From the NCBI RefSeq assembly GCF_016545825.1, contig NC_052613.1, positions 57,176,833 to 57,240,832 on the forward strand: a stretch of DNA of 64,000 bases. The letters run 5' to 3'. Source of the DNA: Eucalyptus grandis. Lineage: Eukaryota; Streptophyta; Magnoliopsida; Myrtales; Myrtaceae. Under the pieces are notes generated by a model, which saw only the letters and a list, made by a program, of their open reading frames with translations, made no database searches and had not been told where the DNA came from. Below, in pieces: positions 1-12,927 of the stretch (position 1 is its first letter; each line of letters opens with the position of its first letter). The position numbers and the translations under genes were made by a program.

Positions 1-1733
1 GCTATGGCTAATTAGAGGGGGGAGGGAGAGAGGTTATGGTATCTTTAGAATAACAAGTAGTTATGGGAGAGAAACTGTTCCAGTACATTAAAACAAAAGA
101 AAAAAAGAAAGACAAAACAAGACAGTCAAACATACCTAAGTACATGACAGCAATAGGCAAAGTAGAGACTACCCAGCTTCTGGCACCCTGGTGTGGCTGT
201 GGCCTGGAGTGATGGGCTTGTACACACCTACGGGTAGAATTAGTAGCTATTGTTCAAACCGAACACATCACTTTTAACTGAAAAATTGGTATGGGTACAG
301 CTAGTTGAAGAGATAGAACTCACTTTCCCATTGATTGGCATTTAAAAGCCCGTTTGCCAAGTGTCTGGTCAGAAAAATCCAAGTTCCAAGCTCACTTCCA
401 AGAGTCTTTGTTCAATGCAATCAATAATATCTCAGGATACTTCACCTTCTAAGAGAATCCTTGTACAAGGCATAAAATATGATGTTAGAATATGTTTAGA
501 GTCCAATTGTTTTCCCTTTCCCATCCTTGAACTGTTTTATTGTAGCTATTTTCAAAGTGCGAGATGGTCCATTTGTGAGCTACGTTTTTTATTTTCATCC
601 ATTGAGAAGACGTTCTTTCCTGCCAGCATTTTTTTGCACTATGAATCTTCAAATTACTAGCCTAATAGTGCCTTTTGAAAACATTGGGAGGATTGATACC
701 CAGACAACCTTTGTCCATGGGCCAATCACCTACTATGAATCTAGCAAGGTGATGTTTGAGAGCATCTTCAGACAGACCTGATGAGGTCACTTCTGTGTGT
801 ACCCAAGCCTCCCAGCAATTGAGATATGAGTTGGGATGAAGATAAATCTGTACATTGGACAATGTACTCTTTCTGAAAGACAGTGCTTCTTTTGATTGGG
901 TAGATATTTCCGATTATATTATTTAGGTGGGTCTCAGAGGTTAGATCCTTCCTAGTGGGATTCCCAGATAATCTGTCGGAGAAGAACCTCCTTTTCCACC
1001 TTGGGATGCTGGCCAGCTAAGAACAATTGACTCCCTCACCAACTACAATCATCTCTTTGAAAACAAAAGGTGAAATCATATGATTACTTATCCTAAAACT
1101 AGTCATAACCGTCTGTAGCTGCCTGGTCAATCATGCTGAATGCTTTCATACAAAAAAGATCATACTTATATAAATCAAGGTGATTGGTGGAGCTAATTGA
1201 GATTATGCCAGATGCACTATTAACTAGCTCAAAGAGCTGAGTTGGCAGAACCACCTCTGCATAAGTTAGCTGAACCCTGATTTTGGGATTCAAAGTTCTG
1301 CGTCAATTATGATTGCATGTGAAAGTTGAGGATTTATTAGTCAATTTGGTAGAACTAAGCAAATTTCCTTTCACTTTAGTTGCCAAAGATAATTCTGTTA
1401 CCATTTTTTTGGGTCAGGGAGTCACAAAGATTTGAAGAGTTCCTCGGGGACTTGTGATGTGACCTCGTTCTGAATTGGTTTGCTGGAAAATATAAAGAAT
1501 GAAATTTTACTCATTACAAAAAATTTCAACTTCAATGAGATAAGGAGACTAATGGTCTATTCGAAAAGGACTTGAGTAATATTTGAATGGAAAAGAATAT
1601 GCTGTGATATTGTTGTTCAACAAAACTAAGTTGAGCGATTCCTTGGTAAACCAATTATATGATAGCCCATGACCTTGTGACGATCATCGATGGCTAGAAA
1701 TATGTGTAGTGGATGTGACATCTCAAAATTCAC
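1..1733. other. No recognisable gene; probable intron or 5' flank of the HECT ligase gene
   Basis: Only short unrelated ORFs occur here, with no domain I recognise. The upstream HECT exons that should precede the exon at 2774 were looked for and not seen. They either lie left of the window, across an intron longer than 2.7 kb, or have been lost. Confidence 0.4.
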
Positions 1734-1736
1734 TAA

Positions 1737-2452
1737 GGGCGTGTTTGGTAATGTTTCCATTGTGGGGAACAATTTTTGAACATAAATAGTTTTATTTATT
1801 TATTTCTGTTCCCGGGAACAATTTTTGAACAGAAGAACACGATTCATAAATGCACAAATTTCCGTTTCTGGAATAGAAAAAGGAAAAAAACACATTTCGT
1901 AAACTTGTATAATTTTTTTGTTTCTTTTAATTTTTTATTACTTTTATTTTTATTTTTATTTTTTTTCTTCCTTTTAGCTGGTCGTTGGCCTCGGCCATGG
2001 CCGGCAACCAGCCGACGAGGGCCGGCGGCCTTACCAGATTTGGGTGAGCTCGAGCTCGAGCTCGCCAGCCATCGGCGAGGCTCGGCCTGGTTGGAGGCCG
2101 GCGACGCTCGGCCTTGCCGGGGGCCAGCAATTCTTCGGCGAGGTTGCCGGCCCTTAACGGTCGGTCACTGGCCATGGCCGAGGCCGGCGGCTGGCCAAAG
2201 AAAAAAGGAGAAGAAAAAAGAAGAAAAAGGAGAAAAAAGAAGTGTTTCTCGGAATTGTTCCTGAGAACAAGAAACAAGTTTTTTTTACTTCTTGTTTCTG
2301 TTCCAAATCTGTTCCCGCGAACAAAAAAATAGATTTTTGTTCCTCGGAACAAAAGTGTAAACAAACGCGTTTCTGTTATTTTTTTGTTCTTCGGAACAAA
2401 AGAACAAAAATTTGTGTTCTAGGAAAAAAATCAAATTTAAACAAACAGCCCC
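1737..2452. mobile_element. PIF/Harbinger-type MITE, copy 1, with TAA target duplication
   Basis: The left end reads GGGCGTGTTTGGTA and the right end, reverse-complemented, GGGGCTGTTTGTTTA. Both are flanked by TAA (1734-1736 and 2453-2455). These termini and a 3-bp TWA duplication are the signature of Tourist-like PIF/Harbinger elements. The interior has a T-rich tract, a GC-rich core (about 1978-2200) containing GGCCATGGCC near both edges in inverted order, then a purine-rich tract. No transposase is encoded. The 130-160 aa ORFs across the core are low-complexity products of the GC skew. It lies upstream of the first HECT exon seen, probably in an intron. Confidence 0.8.
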
Positions 2453-2773
2453 TAAGCTTCTGCTGGACAAGTTCATGGGAACTTTTCATATTCCATTGAA
2501 ATATGCAAGAGGTTTAGTACCCCAAATTAGGATCAATCATTTTCAGAAACCATTTAAGTATCTTATGACTCACCAAAACTAGTCAACTGTTTTACAAGCC
2601 CTGGAAGAGCAGTTTTTTTTTTTTTTAATACTTCCTGAACTTTTAGAGTTCATACTGCAGTTGTGACTTCAATCACCTAGTTGGCTGACCATAAATTCTA
2701 TATTTTCCTGTATAATTGACTACATAGGAAACAATCAGGTTTTGATGATTATTTCACTGAATATTGTTGGCAG

Positions 2774-5700
2774 CATTACAAAGGTGACATATCAGATTTG
2801 GAGCTGTACTTCGTCATTGTGAATAATGAGTATGGGGAGCAAACAGAAGAAGAGCTTCTTCCTGGAGGGAAAAACAAGCGTGTTACTAATGACACTGTCA
2901 TCACGTTCATACATCTTGTGGCAAATCATCGTCTGAATATTCAGGTTTGATGAATTCCACTCATTCCTCTTTGTAGTTAGTTTTGCTGAGTGCAAATATG
3001 ACATTTCATTTGTTATTATTTCAGATAAGGCAACAAAGTTTGCATTTTCTGAGAGGATTTCAGCAGCTCATACAGAAAGAATGGATAGATATGTTTAATG
3101 AGCATGAACTGCAGGTATTGTTTTTTTTTGAAAGAAAAGTGCCATATCGCAATATGCATGTAATAGCTGGTATTGTATCTACTATAAAGAAGAGCTTACT
3201 CCATCTTGCAGCAATTTGCTTTTAGTTGCTGGCTGTCCTACTTTTAGTCTTACTGTCAATTGGAATTTTGGTAGATATTTTATTTTACAGGTCATCCAGA
3301 TTGAAGAGAAGTAGATAGCGTTTTAGCCTAAATTATTTTGCAAAAAAGTTTAGACTAAGTTAACACTGGTTACAGATTTTGGGTTATCGCTAGTTTTGAA
3401 GTTCCCAAGTTTTATGGCATAATTATTGGTGAATGGATGTAACTTATTTTTAGTTTATGGGCCATACTTCTATGTTTTTTTAATTACACATTTTTTCTAA
3501 CTGGGCCACTTGTTTTCTTGTGACATTATCATACCCTTTTATGGTGTCTATTAGTTTTTTATGCTTTGACTTTTATAGTTGTCTTAATTCATTGCCTGAA
3601 CCATCGGATGTTCTTCCATGGATTTTTTGTTCATTCTTCTTCTTCGCTGGGCACATATCACTTGCTATATATCATAGTAGAAATGGAAAGGGGAAAACTT
3701 TAAGGGTCTTGTTGGACCAAGACTCATGATTGTTTTTATGTATCTAAGCTAAATTGATGGGAGCTATCTTGATTCTAAGATGTTTTTTTGGAAAGGCCAT
3801 GGGTTGGGTGGGAGCTGAAAGACTGATTGAATGCAATCAGCTCTAGACTGACCCAGTTGGACACTGGGGCATAGGTGTTGCCTGACATTTACTCAGACGT
3901 TTCCAAATTTCTCCTACCTACATACTCAACCTTTCAAGTTTATTAGTGTGAATAACAGCAATAAGTAGATTGAAAGGCACACAGGAATACAAATGAGAAA
4001 ATGTTAAAATAATAAGGTGAAATAATATTTGGCTGAAGCTGGTGATACCGATTTTACATGAAACTATAATAGCGGGTAGATGAAGCTTTGGAGTAAAGCC
4101 ACCTGCCATGTGACCACCAACCTCCATTCCACTGCTTTGTGTATTTTAAAAGTCGCAAAGTAGTTGTTTTGATTCTATCAACTTTGTTGTAAAATGTCTC
4201 AATCTTTACTGAACATATTTGTTCTCATAATATTGTTCTTCTGCAAGTGCCTTTCTAGTGCTGCTTAGATTTGTTAGTTAATTTCCACTTTCTTCAACTA
4301 TCATCAAGGACACCTTTCATCCTATTTATTTATTCACACATTGTCTTTCCTTATTTTGATTTGGAATTCTAATTACCTATTTCAGTGTCTATTATTACGA
4401 TTGGTTTTTCGAGTATACTACCTTAAAAACACAGCCAATACTGCAGGACCTCCAGTATACTCAACTATACTAATAGGGGGCCATTGTGGGTATTTAATCT
4501 GGTATTGGAAGGCTAGAGAATGTCTAGTTGGTTTCCTGTTTTAGAGTCAGTAACAAGTAATTAAGAGGACTATAGACTGACTTATACCATATGAAAGAGT
4601 TTATAGTGTTTTTGTTTTCATTCCATTTTCTATAAGTAAATGCTAATATATCTAGAGAGACAAGCAAGTTGACTAATATTTATGATCCGATTAAGTCAAC
4701 TTTCAAAATGCTTAAATTTGGGCATAGGATTGTCATAATGCCAATGGGATATAGTCTGGTTCAATCTCTCTTGTCAGAATATATAATTCCAAGTTTTCAA
4801 AGAAATTTGGTTGGTTATTGTCTATTTCCATATCTAGGTTGGAACGGAACCAAAAGTTGGATATCTTGGGCTAAAGAGGGTTCTCTGTCTGTCCCATGAT
4901 GTAGTTGTTTGTCATCATAGGTTCTTCTTACATCAGACTCGTGAATTCTATGTCTATGTCTATGACTATGTCATTCATCCTTTGTTTCTACAGCTTCTTA
5001 TATCAGGTTCATTAGACAGCTTGGATTTTGATGACTTGCGGAGTAACACCAACTATGCAGGCGGTTATCACAGTGTAAGTTTCTGTCTTTGCCACCGACA
5101 GGATTATTTTGCTAATTGGTAGAATGGTTTTATACTTCTGCTTGTGGATCTTATCTTGGATATTATTAGCTCTCACTGAACAAGCTGTTGCATTTTATTC
5201 TCTGAAATGAAGAGTGAGTATCGCTTGATCGCTTTAAGGGATGGTAAAGCCCTTTTTTTTTCTTTTTCCTTATATTTTTGAAGATTGAGAAAGGTTGTAC
5301 AAGTGACCAAACTGGTGCATTTGTGAATTTGTTCTTCTTTGGCAAAGTTTTACAATAATAGTTTCATATGGCATTCTGTATTATATTGCTGCAGGGATTG
5401 TTGATGTAAAATGAACCATGTAAGTTTGTGAAATTTGGTTTTGCATGGTTTTATTTGGTCTGGTGAGACGAAAGACTTTGCATAGTCCTACTGCTTATGT
5501 TGCTTATGCAGGATTTAATGGCCAGTGGTTGTCTTTCTTCATATATGATCGATATATTACAGGATGTATTTGCATTTTTATATAGCTAATTGTTGCAGGG
5601 AGACCATCTGACTGGGTTACTTTTTATATGTGTCCTTAATATGACAGGAGCACTATGTCATCGAGATGTTCTGGGGAGTTATCAAGGGTTTCTCATCTGA

Positions 5701-8058
5701 AAATCAAAAGAAATTTTTGAAGTGAGTCTGACTACCTTTTTTGCTTTTATGAATTTCATTAGGCAAGATTTTAAGCTGTTTGATGATTGGTCAAAGCTAG
5801 ATTCTAAGTTATGCCTTGTAATTTTCTTGTCATCTATGGAACTTCTTACCTTTTCATGGTTTTAGATCCTCTTTCTTTTTTTCTTTTTTTTGGTGTTTGC
5901 CTTAAAAACTATTGGATCCTATCTTTCGTTTTGATATGTATAAGTAATTTATTCATAGGGTAATGCTTTTTATATTTTGCAAAGAGTTGATGTGAACACC
6001 TATTATGTGAATCAGCTAGTGGGTAGTGCATTAAATGATGGGGCACTCAAAATCCAATGGATGTTTGCCTCTTCAACTCTTTGTAAAAGTTTTGGAAAGC
6101 ACCTTTTCTGCAATGATCAGTACTCTGTTTTATTTGATATTTTACTGTTCCAGGAACTTCATGTCAGTATCCTTCTCTATATTTTAACTTGAAGAATTTG
6201 AAATTGACTTGCGAAATATACCAATTAATAGTCAGTCTCTTTTGCTTCAGATTTGTGACAGGGTGCTCTCGGGGCCATTGCTTGGATTCAGGTACTTGGA
6301 ACCATCATTCTGCATACAAAGGTAAAATACATTGACCTAAATCTGCTTCAACAAAAGGTCTTCTATCCTTGTCTTATAATTGATGGGTAGAAATGTGCTG
6401 TATGGATGTTCTTATCATGTTTGTCTGTTTTGCCAGGGCTGCTGGTAGTGCTTCTGAAGAGGCTCTGGACCGATTGCCTACGTCAGCCACTTGTATGAAT
6501 CTGCTAAAACTGCCACCATACCGAAGGTTTGTCCAGTTGTCATATATTTTTTTTTGGGGCCTGAATTTTGGATCTTCTCCTACTATATCCACCAAGATAA
6601 TCCTACTGCTTGGTTACATAAAGACACCTGAGACACATGCCATTCTGACATATAAGTTTCCTTGCTGCTGTCAGTGTCTAGAAACATCATCACTCACATT
6701 TGCTTGTTGCCAGCGTGATGCAAGTAATCCTAGCATGCTAAACATGTTAAAGCATTATTTTACTCGAGTTGGACCTATACTATCCGTGATATGCACACCT
6801 CATTATCTTTGGGCCTCTTTCTATTCTGGTGGGATAAGCTCTCTTTTGAAAGAGTGGTGCAATAGTACGGGATTGAATTTTTTTTTTTACCTGGTTTATC
6901 TTATTATTAAAAAATAAGAATCTTATCCTAACATTTTATTCCTCAATAATCCGATTGACACAACTAAATTACAGACTTTTTATTAATGATCATTGTTTTG
7001 CTAATCTCAGGCTTGGTAGATAGATTAAGTTTTGTCATGTGCCAGTCATCTGCAATATACTTGGTATGGGAATGTATTGATATGAAGAACCAACACATTG
7101 CACCTTTGCATATAATAAGATTTTGTCATACAACTACTTCATCTATTATCTTATTGCTTACATGATTTGAGAAAGTGCAAACTTCTCATCTATGGATTAG
7201 TCTATGGGTTTTGGGCAGTATAATATTTACGCGTCTTGCTTAGGTATTACATGTAGAGCCCATCTTTTATGTACAGTCAGTTGAAGTTGTCATGCGGTGC
7301 AACCTGCTTCATTGTCATGTTAAAGAATTCATGGAACAATCTTTTATATATATACGCATTACATTAGTTGCTGTGTAAGCACAACTCTTGGCAGTTTTGC
7401 TGTTGTATCATTTTGCCAACAATGTGAATCCATATGCTCAATGCTTAATGTCTTTTTCTTCTTTTAAATTTTTTATGTTGAAAGTGAACCTTTTTGTTCT
7501 CTTATTTTCCTTCTGACAATGCAAAAAGAAAAGGAGGGAAAGGAAAAAGAAAGAACACTGTTATATATGAAGAGCTCTATGTACAGCAGCGCATGAGGCC
7601 GACAGGCTGAATATGCCTGTTGCTATTAAATTAGAGCCTCAAGCAATATTAACTATACGAGGAGAAAAGGTCAAGTTTATTTTTTTTTGATGTTCTTCAG
7701 TCTTCAGGGATTTCATCCATGCTTTATACAACCCTTTTTGTCATTGGCTTAAAAGTTCCAAATTTTTGTATAGTGGAAACTTGCATATGTACGTAAATGC
7801 ATAGGTTGATATCTGGTCAATATGATTTATGATTTATCATGTAGTTGAGGTCTCTTTTGGTTATGAGATCTGTTTTGTGTATGGCTTAGTTTTTTGATCT
7901 CTATGGCTATGTGGGCTGCACCCCTTTGGTGCCCTATAGTTGATCTTTCTCACGTATAAACAAAATAATCCTCCACTGGATTTCTATGCAGCAAAGAGCA
8001 GCTGGAAGCAAAATTACTGTATGCAATAAATGCAGAGGCTGGTTTTGACTTGAGTTGA
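2774..8058 (+). CDS. UPL7: HECT-type E3 ubiquitin-protein ligase, UPL7-like, C-terminal part
   Basis: Seven exons are readable: 2774-2944, 3025-3114, 4994-5074, 5648-5721, 6251-6321, 6437-6526 and 7992-8058, all bounded by AG/GT. They encode the HECT catalytic domain, which accepts ubiquitin from an E2 as a thioester and passes it to a substrate. Visible motifs include NNEYGEQTEEELLPGGKN, FLRGFQQLIQKEWIDMFNEHEL, NTNYAGGYHS, the catalytic cysteine in TSATCMNLLKLPPY (Cys codon 6492-6494) and the C-terminus AINAEAGFDLS. The pattern matches the plant UPL6/UPL7 group, UPL7 best from memory. The N-terminal two thirds are not in the window. Exon 6251-6321 lacks one base near 6273-6276: the frame needed before it (VTGCSRG) differs from that after it (PLLGFRYLEP). 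An alternative acceptor at 6261 would restore frame with a small internal deletion. Whether the gene is functional is therefore open. Confidence 0.75.
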
Positions 8059-9777
8059 TCTACATGTGTCGCATTATCTTCCTGGCACTCGCTGGAGTGC
8101 TCTTATATCAGCGTTCCCGACATTCAGTGGGTGTGAGGCCTGGGTTTTAGATGTCACTCATGCGCAAAGTCTCTCAAGGACATCTAAGCCTCCACAGAAC
8201 TGCGGTTATTGCTGAAGCCCAGGTCGAGTGAGTGTTGATTCATGGGGGCCTGGAACTGTACATATGGGGTTCCTAAGATGCAGTAGAGATCCTATGTATA
8301 TTAATTGGATGTACGGAAAGCTTTCGGAAGCTGTCTTTGGCTCCTAATTTATAGATTGATCTTTAGTTTGTATCTAGGAAAGCATATCAAGTAATGTACA
8401 GTGAAGGTTCAGCTCTTGTATCTGTGCCAATGATTGCATCTCTAGAAGCCACCGATTGATGGCCCGATCTTGCAGTTGGGTTCCTCGAAGAAACTTTCGA
8501 AACAGTATTCTGTAGAAATCAATGGAGCGTTCTTCATTGGAAGAATGGCGTTGGGATAAATATAATTTACTTCTAGTCTCAACTGTGTCCTAATTTGTGA
8601 TGTTATTTTGTTAATACATATGCTGGTGTTGATGGATCGGGGATCAAATCAGATTTGAAGTTCTTTTTGTATTCGTGTACACGAAGTCTATATGCTGATA
8701 TACGTATGATGGGTCGATTTTAGGTAATTCTGATTCCTTGGAGGTTCACTTAGATCTTCGTTGAATTCTACCGTCACAACGTCGTAACCGAGGTTTTCAA
8801 ACTTGTCTGAATGCATCTGAAAAACAAATGCGGTTTATTGCTTCAATCGGGGACGGTTCTAGGGGGGAAGGACTGCGCTATAATGGGACAGTCTCTAGAT
8901 AAAGCTTTAGAGACTATTAGCAAGTAGTCATCTTAGAACATTATAATGTATGTATTGAAATTTTCCGACTTATAAATGTGAAATTCAGTGCTATAAAGAT
9001 CGAGGGCTGAAGTTTCGACAATGGTGTACCAGTCACTTGTATGTTCTTGTTTGGGTATAAATGGAGTTGCTATTGAGTCGATGACTGAATGAAAGATCCT
9101 ATGAAGTGATGCTGCCGATGTGGATGCCCTTTATTGTGCCGTTGATGTGGTTAATATGAACTTTTCAATCGTTGGGCTTCGACTAGATGTTATGGATCTC
9201 TCTCAGTCATTTCTCGGCAATGCTCTCGAGGAGTCGGCCATTGTCGATGAGCTTCTACGATCCCTCAATTGTTGCGACCTGAGGTCTCTTCTCCCTGTCC
9301 TGAAATTTCGGCAGTTCGGCCCGTTCGCGTTCTTTGGATTGTCTTAAATTGCTTATTGCAAATAGGAAATCCATTTCCATAAAAGAAGACGAGATATGTT
9401 TCAATCGATATCATTTTCTGTTAGGGAGAAAGATTCAGAAATTGTTTGGGATTTTTCATCACGATTTTGACAGGACTTTAGGCGTGGATATTTACTTACA
9501 ATAAATAGGCTTATCGATCCTTCCATAATTGTCGATGCAATGCGTTTCTTTCTTTAGATAATATTCTGGGAGTTTTGCTAAGGCTTGGTGCTCATATTCC
9601 TTTGCTCCTTCGTTTGCATAACCTCCTTTTTTCGCTAGGTTGATTCTCCTCTTTTTCCTACGATTCTGAATCTATTTGACCGTGTGCTTCGGCCTCGCTT
9701 CATGGGAAAGTATATTAAACCTTTCTTTTTTACCGGTCTTTTTTATTTTTTGTTGTAATTAACCCCTCATCTAAACG
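8059..9777. other. 3' UTR and intergenic sequence
   Basis: This follows the HECT stop codon. The first few hundred bases are probably 3' UTR. A 75-codon ORF at 9120-9347 has no recognisable domain, and nothing supports it as a gene. Confidence 0.4.
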
Positions 9778-10357
9778 TATGGAAATAATTGTCCAAAAAG
9801 TCTCAAATCTACTGTACAACGATCGGTTCAATTTTAAAATTTTCAATTTTGCCAAATATAATCGTAAACCTTTTGACGATTTGCCAATATGGCAATTTTA
9901 GCTATTTTTGGCTAAAAATCGTTAACATGGACTCCGGCTATCTTACATGATATGATTGGTGTTCATGTAGATAATTTTTTTTTTTCCTAAAGTTCCTATT
10001 TTTAATTATTTTTTTCCTTCTTTTTTGTCAGTTGTGGGCCAACAATGATTGTTGCAGGCCCTTACTAGATCAAGGCAAGGGTCACAAACCCTTGCCGAAC
10101 ACTGAGGAGGGCCATGACCCTCGCCAACCCACAATTAAAAAAAAAATAAAAAATTATAGAGAATGATGAAATTTTCAATCATATTACACATAAACCATTT
10201 GCAATTACGTTTATGATTTCTTGCCAAAATTGGCTAGTAGGACTAAATTGGCAAATTATCAAAAGGTTTAAGATTAATATGGTTAAATTGAAAAGTTTAA
10301 GATTCAATTGGTCAATCTAATATAAGTTTAGATTTTTGGATATTTTTTCAGTAGTAG
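9778..10357. mobile_element. Non-autonomous DNA element with long imperfect inverted repeats and a GC-rich core
   Basis: The arms are inverted relative to each other. The left arm contains TTGTCCAAAAAGTCT, and the reverse complement of the right arm contains TATCCAAAAATCT. Blocks such as AAACCTTTTGA and TTTGCCAAT follow in the same order in both arms over about 130 bp. The centre (about 10030-10130) holds CCCTTGCC/GGCAAGGG and CCCTCGCC motifs. Similar elements occur at 27640, 42590 and 54287. Boundaries are approximate, no target duplication was found, and the superfamily is undetermined. Confidence 0.55.
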
Positions 10358-10517
10358 GTATAAGAGATAAAAGAAAGAATTGGGGAATTTTCTGTCTTTA
10401 TATATGGTATCTTATCTGCATATCCTAGCTCAAACGGAGTCCAAGAGTTCCCAATCTTGATATGCTCAATCCTAAATGTTCTCTTCACATAGAAAGCAAG
10501 AGGGGATGGTCGCTATT

Positions 10518-10582
<65 letters not shown>

Positions 10583-12660
10583 TTGCAACTAAAAAAGCAC
10601 ATCCCAACAAAAACCTTTTGGCCACTATGTACACTTGTTGTTACAACATGTGAGGAGAGCGAAAGTAGGTCTACATTTTTCTTTTTGCTCGTATGGAGAA
10701 TAAAATGGAAATGACAACCCCAAAATACCCCAAAAAGAAAAGGAAAGGAAAAGAAAAGCTTATCTCTACGTGGTGCAATTCATGGATACACACGCAATAA
10801 ATTTCTTAAATGTGCAGATTCTTCCAAAAGCCAACTTAAAATGGAAACTCCGATTTCATACAATAACCCATCAATAGCGTAAATTAGGCAAGATAAAAGT
10901 CCAAATCCAGTCGGTAGCCGAAAAAAAAGACATTGTTTGTAACTAATGATGTCGTGGATGGCAAATCCATATCGTGTCTTCTACCCAAATATATACGAGT
11001 CCGTTCCTTGGCCAATAAATCGAAAGGCAACTTACAACAGATATTTTTGCTCGCCAAAGACAATTGCTTTGGCCATGATTGCATCATGCTGGCAAGTGCA
11101 GACTATTTCTATCATGCAATGATAGGGGTATGGCACTACGTGTTCCTGCCAAGTCACGTACTGAATCATCGAGCACATCAATTTTCTAGTTAAATCCGTA
11201 ACAATCTGCAGTATTTAAGCTTCTCATCGAGTCCGTTTGGGACTTTCATTTTCGGGTCCTTGTACAAGTGGTGTCGATGTATTGTGGCGAAAGACACCCC
11301 TGCCAGAAGCTGGCGAGTTGTGTAATACGACAGGAGACGTCTGCATCTCGTTGCCCACCTTTTGGAAAACCCTAATAATGCCTTCGGATGCTGAGAAAAC
11401 CTTTTTATATACGTTTTCTTTGTTCGCAAAAGTGTTAGAATCGTGCGGAACATATTGTTCTGTTACCTTTCCTTTTGGTGTTCGCATATCCTAAAGGGAC
11501 CTCAAACTGACACGAGTGTCGCAAACATCCGGATGGAAAAAGAGGTATTGAGAACTGGTTTTCAAGCATCGCCAAGACCTGCTTATGTCTTCGGCTTCTA
11601 CATTGTCTACATTGATATTATTTTCATTTATTGACGAAAGGACATGAAATGGCGATAAGTGATTGTGGCCATAAAAATCTTTTCTAGGCAGAATGTTTAA
11701 TTTGAATCATAATTACTTGGCATCACCTGTCATTCAAAAATTTGAGGTTGGCAAGCCCATCACCACAATCTTAATAATAATGTTAATAGTCAGGAAATCT
11801 CATTACATGAATTATACCTTATCTAGCTAGCTTAGCATGAGCCATTCAAACGTTCTTATGAATTCGCGGGACACAGTTGAACTCCTTTATTTATCACTAG
11901 CCCAATCATCATATATGCTGATATTATTTTGTATTACACATAGGAGAGGTAGATATTATCCAAACTAGTTTCCGAATCACAGACATGCTCTCCAGGTCCC
12001 CCTGTGCTATGCTATATACATGATTAATGGCATATAAACAATATGAATTGCTTAATTATCCCCCAAAAAAGGAAAAAAACAAAGATCGAACCGCGAGATT
12101 CCACGCCTTTGGATGAAGCTGATCTTTTAAGAAAGTCAATTCTCATTGGTTTCAACTTTGTAATTACCTATATATTATGTAGATATAAAATAAAATGAAG
12201 ATTCCATGTTAATTTCAAGTTTCGACTAATGTGGAAAAGGAATGAAATAAGATGAGGATTGTGCAATTTCACCGATCAAGCATGATTTCCAAAAACTTAG
12301 GCATACGAACGCCGTCATTGTCTTTCTTTAATTTAACTATTATTCTATCCAACTAAACAAGGAAATAAAAAAAAAACTTGAGTATATTCATGGTGAGTGA
12401 ATCTCGATCCTTGAATCCATGGTTGGTATTTTTCCCCATCTTTTTTTGCAAGAAAGGACATTTTTTCCTTGAAGGAACACTAGATTCTATTACTCTCTTT
12501 TATTTAAAGCTACCTTGGTTTTTAATGCGTCGTGTTGGAAATGAGAAGGTAGGGATTTGAACCCCTTACCTCCCCCTTCCACGTTGGAAGGATGGCCACT
12601 GTTGCGAATCCCAGTGATTTTTTCTTTAGTGAAAAGAAAATCTGACATTCCTCTCTCTTT
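10358..12660. other. Intergenic, no gene recognised, with a CT microsatellite at 10520-10580
   Basis: A perfect (CT)n run of about 60 bp sits at 10520-10580. Overlapping ORFs of about 85 codons on both strands near 11190-11494 show no family resemblance. The remainder is AT-rich and unremarkable. Confidence 0.5.
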
Positions 12661-12666
12661 GTAGGA

Positions 12667-12672
12667 CACGTG
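12667..12672. promoter_or_regulatory. CACGTG (G-box/ABRE core) upstream of galactinol synthase
   Basis: A palindromic CACGTG within ACACGTGT lies about 260 bp before the start codon and about 120 bp before the TATA box. ACGTG cores bind bZIP (ABF/AREB) and bHLH factors. Galactinol synthases are typically induced by ABA, drought or cold, so the site is plausible. A single 6-bp match is weak evidence alone. Confidence 0.4.
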
Positions 12673-12789
12673 TAGGGAAAAAAAAAACAGAATCATGATC
12701 AATGAAATCACAAACCAATCAATTCGCTCCCATCTTTCTCCCCACCATATCTTTTCATTCTTCCCATTTCGGCCCCCATTCTCCAGGCT

Positions 12790-12797
12790 TATATAAA
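12790..12797 (+). promoter_or_regulatory. TATA box of the galactinol synthase gene
   Basis: TATATAAA stands about 130 bp upstream of the ATG at 12928 and is followed by a C/T-rich leader typical of plant 5' UTRs. Transcription would be expected to start near 12820-12830. Confidence 0.6.
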
Positions 12798-12927
12798 CAC
12801 CCGACCTCTCTCCCTAACAACCAAAACTCCATATCTTCCTTTCCTTTCCTTTCTTCCTCAAAGTTTTGCAACTTCTTGTTAGTTATCATCATCTCTTTCG
12901 TTTGCGCTCTTTTCTTGAACTCATAGG

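Noticed and set aside
1776..2364. ORFs of up to 162 codons on both strands
   Set aside because: They span the GC-rich core and homopolymer arms of a MITE, are low-complexity, and overlap each other on opposite strands.
11190..11494. Overlapping 85-87 codon ORFs on both strands
   Set aside because: No recognisable family and no codon-level support for either strand.
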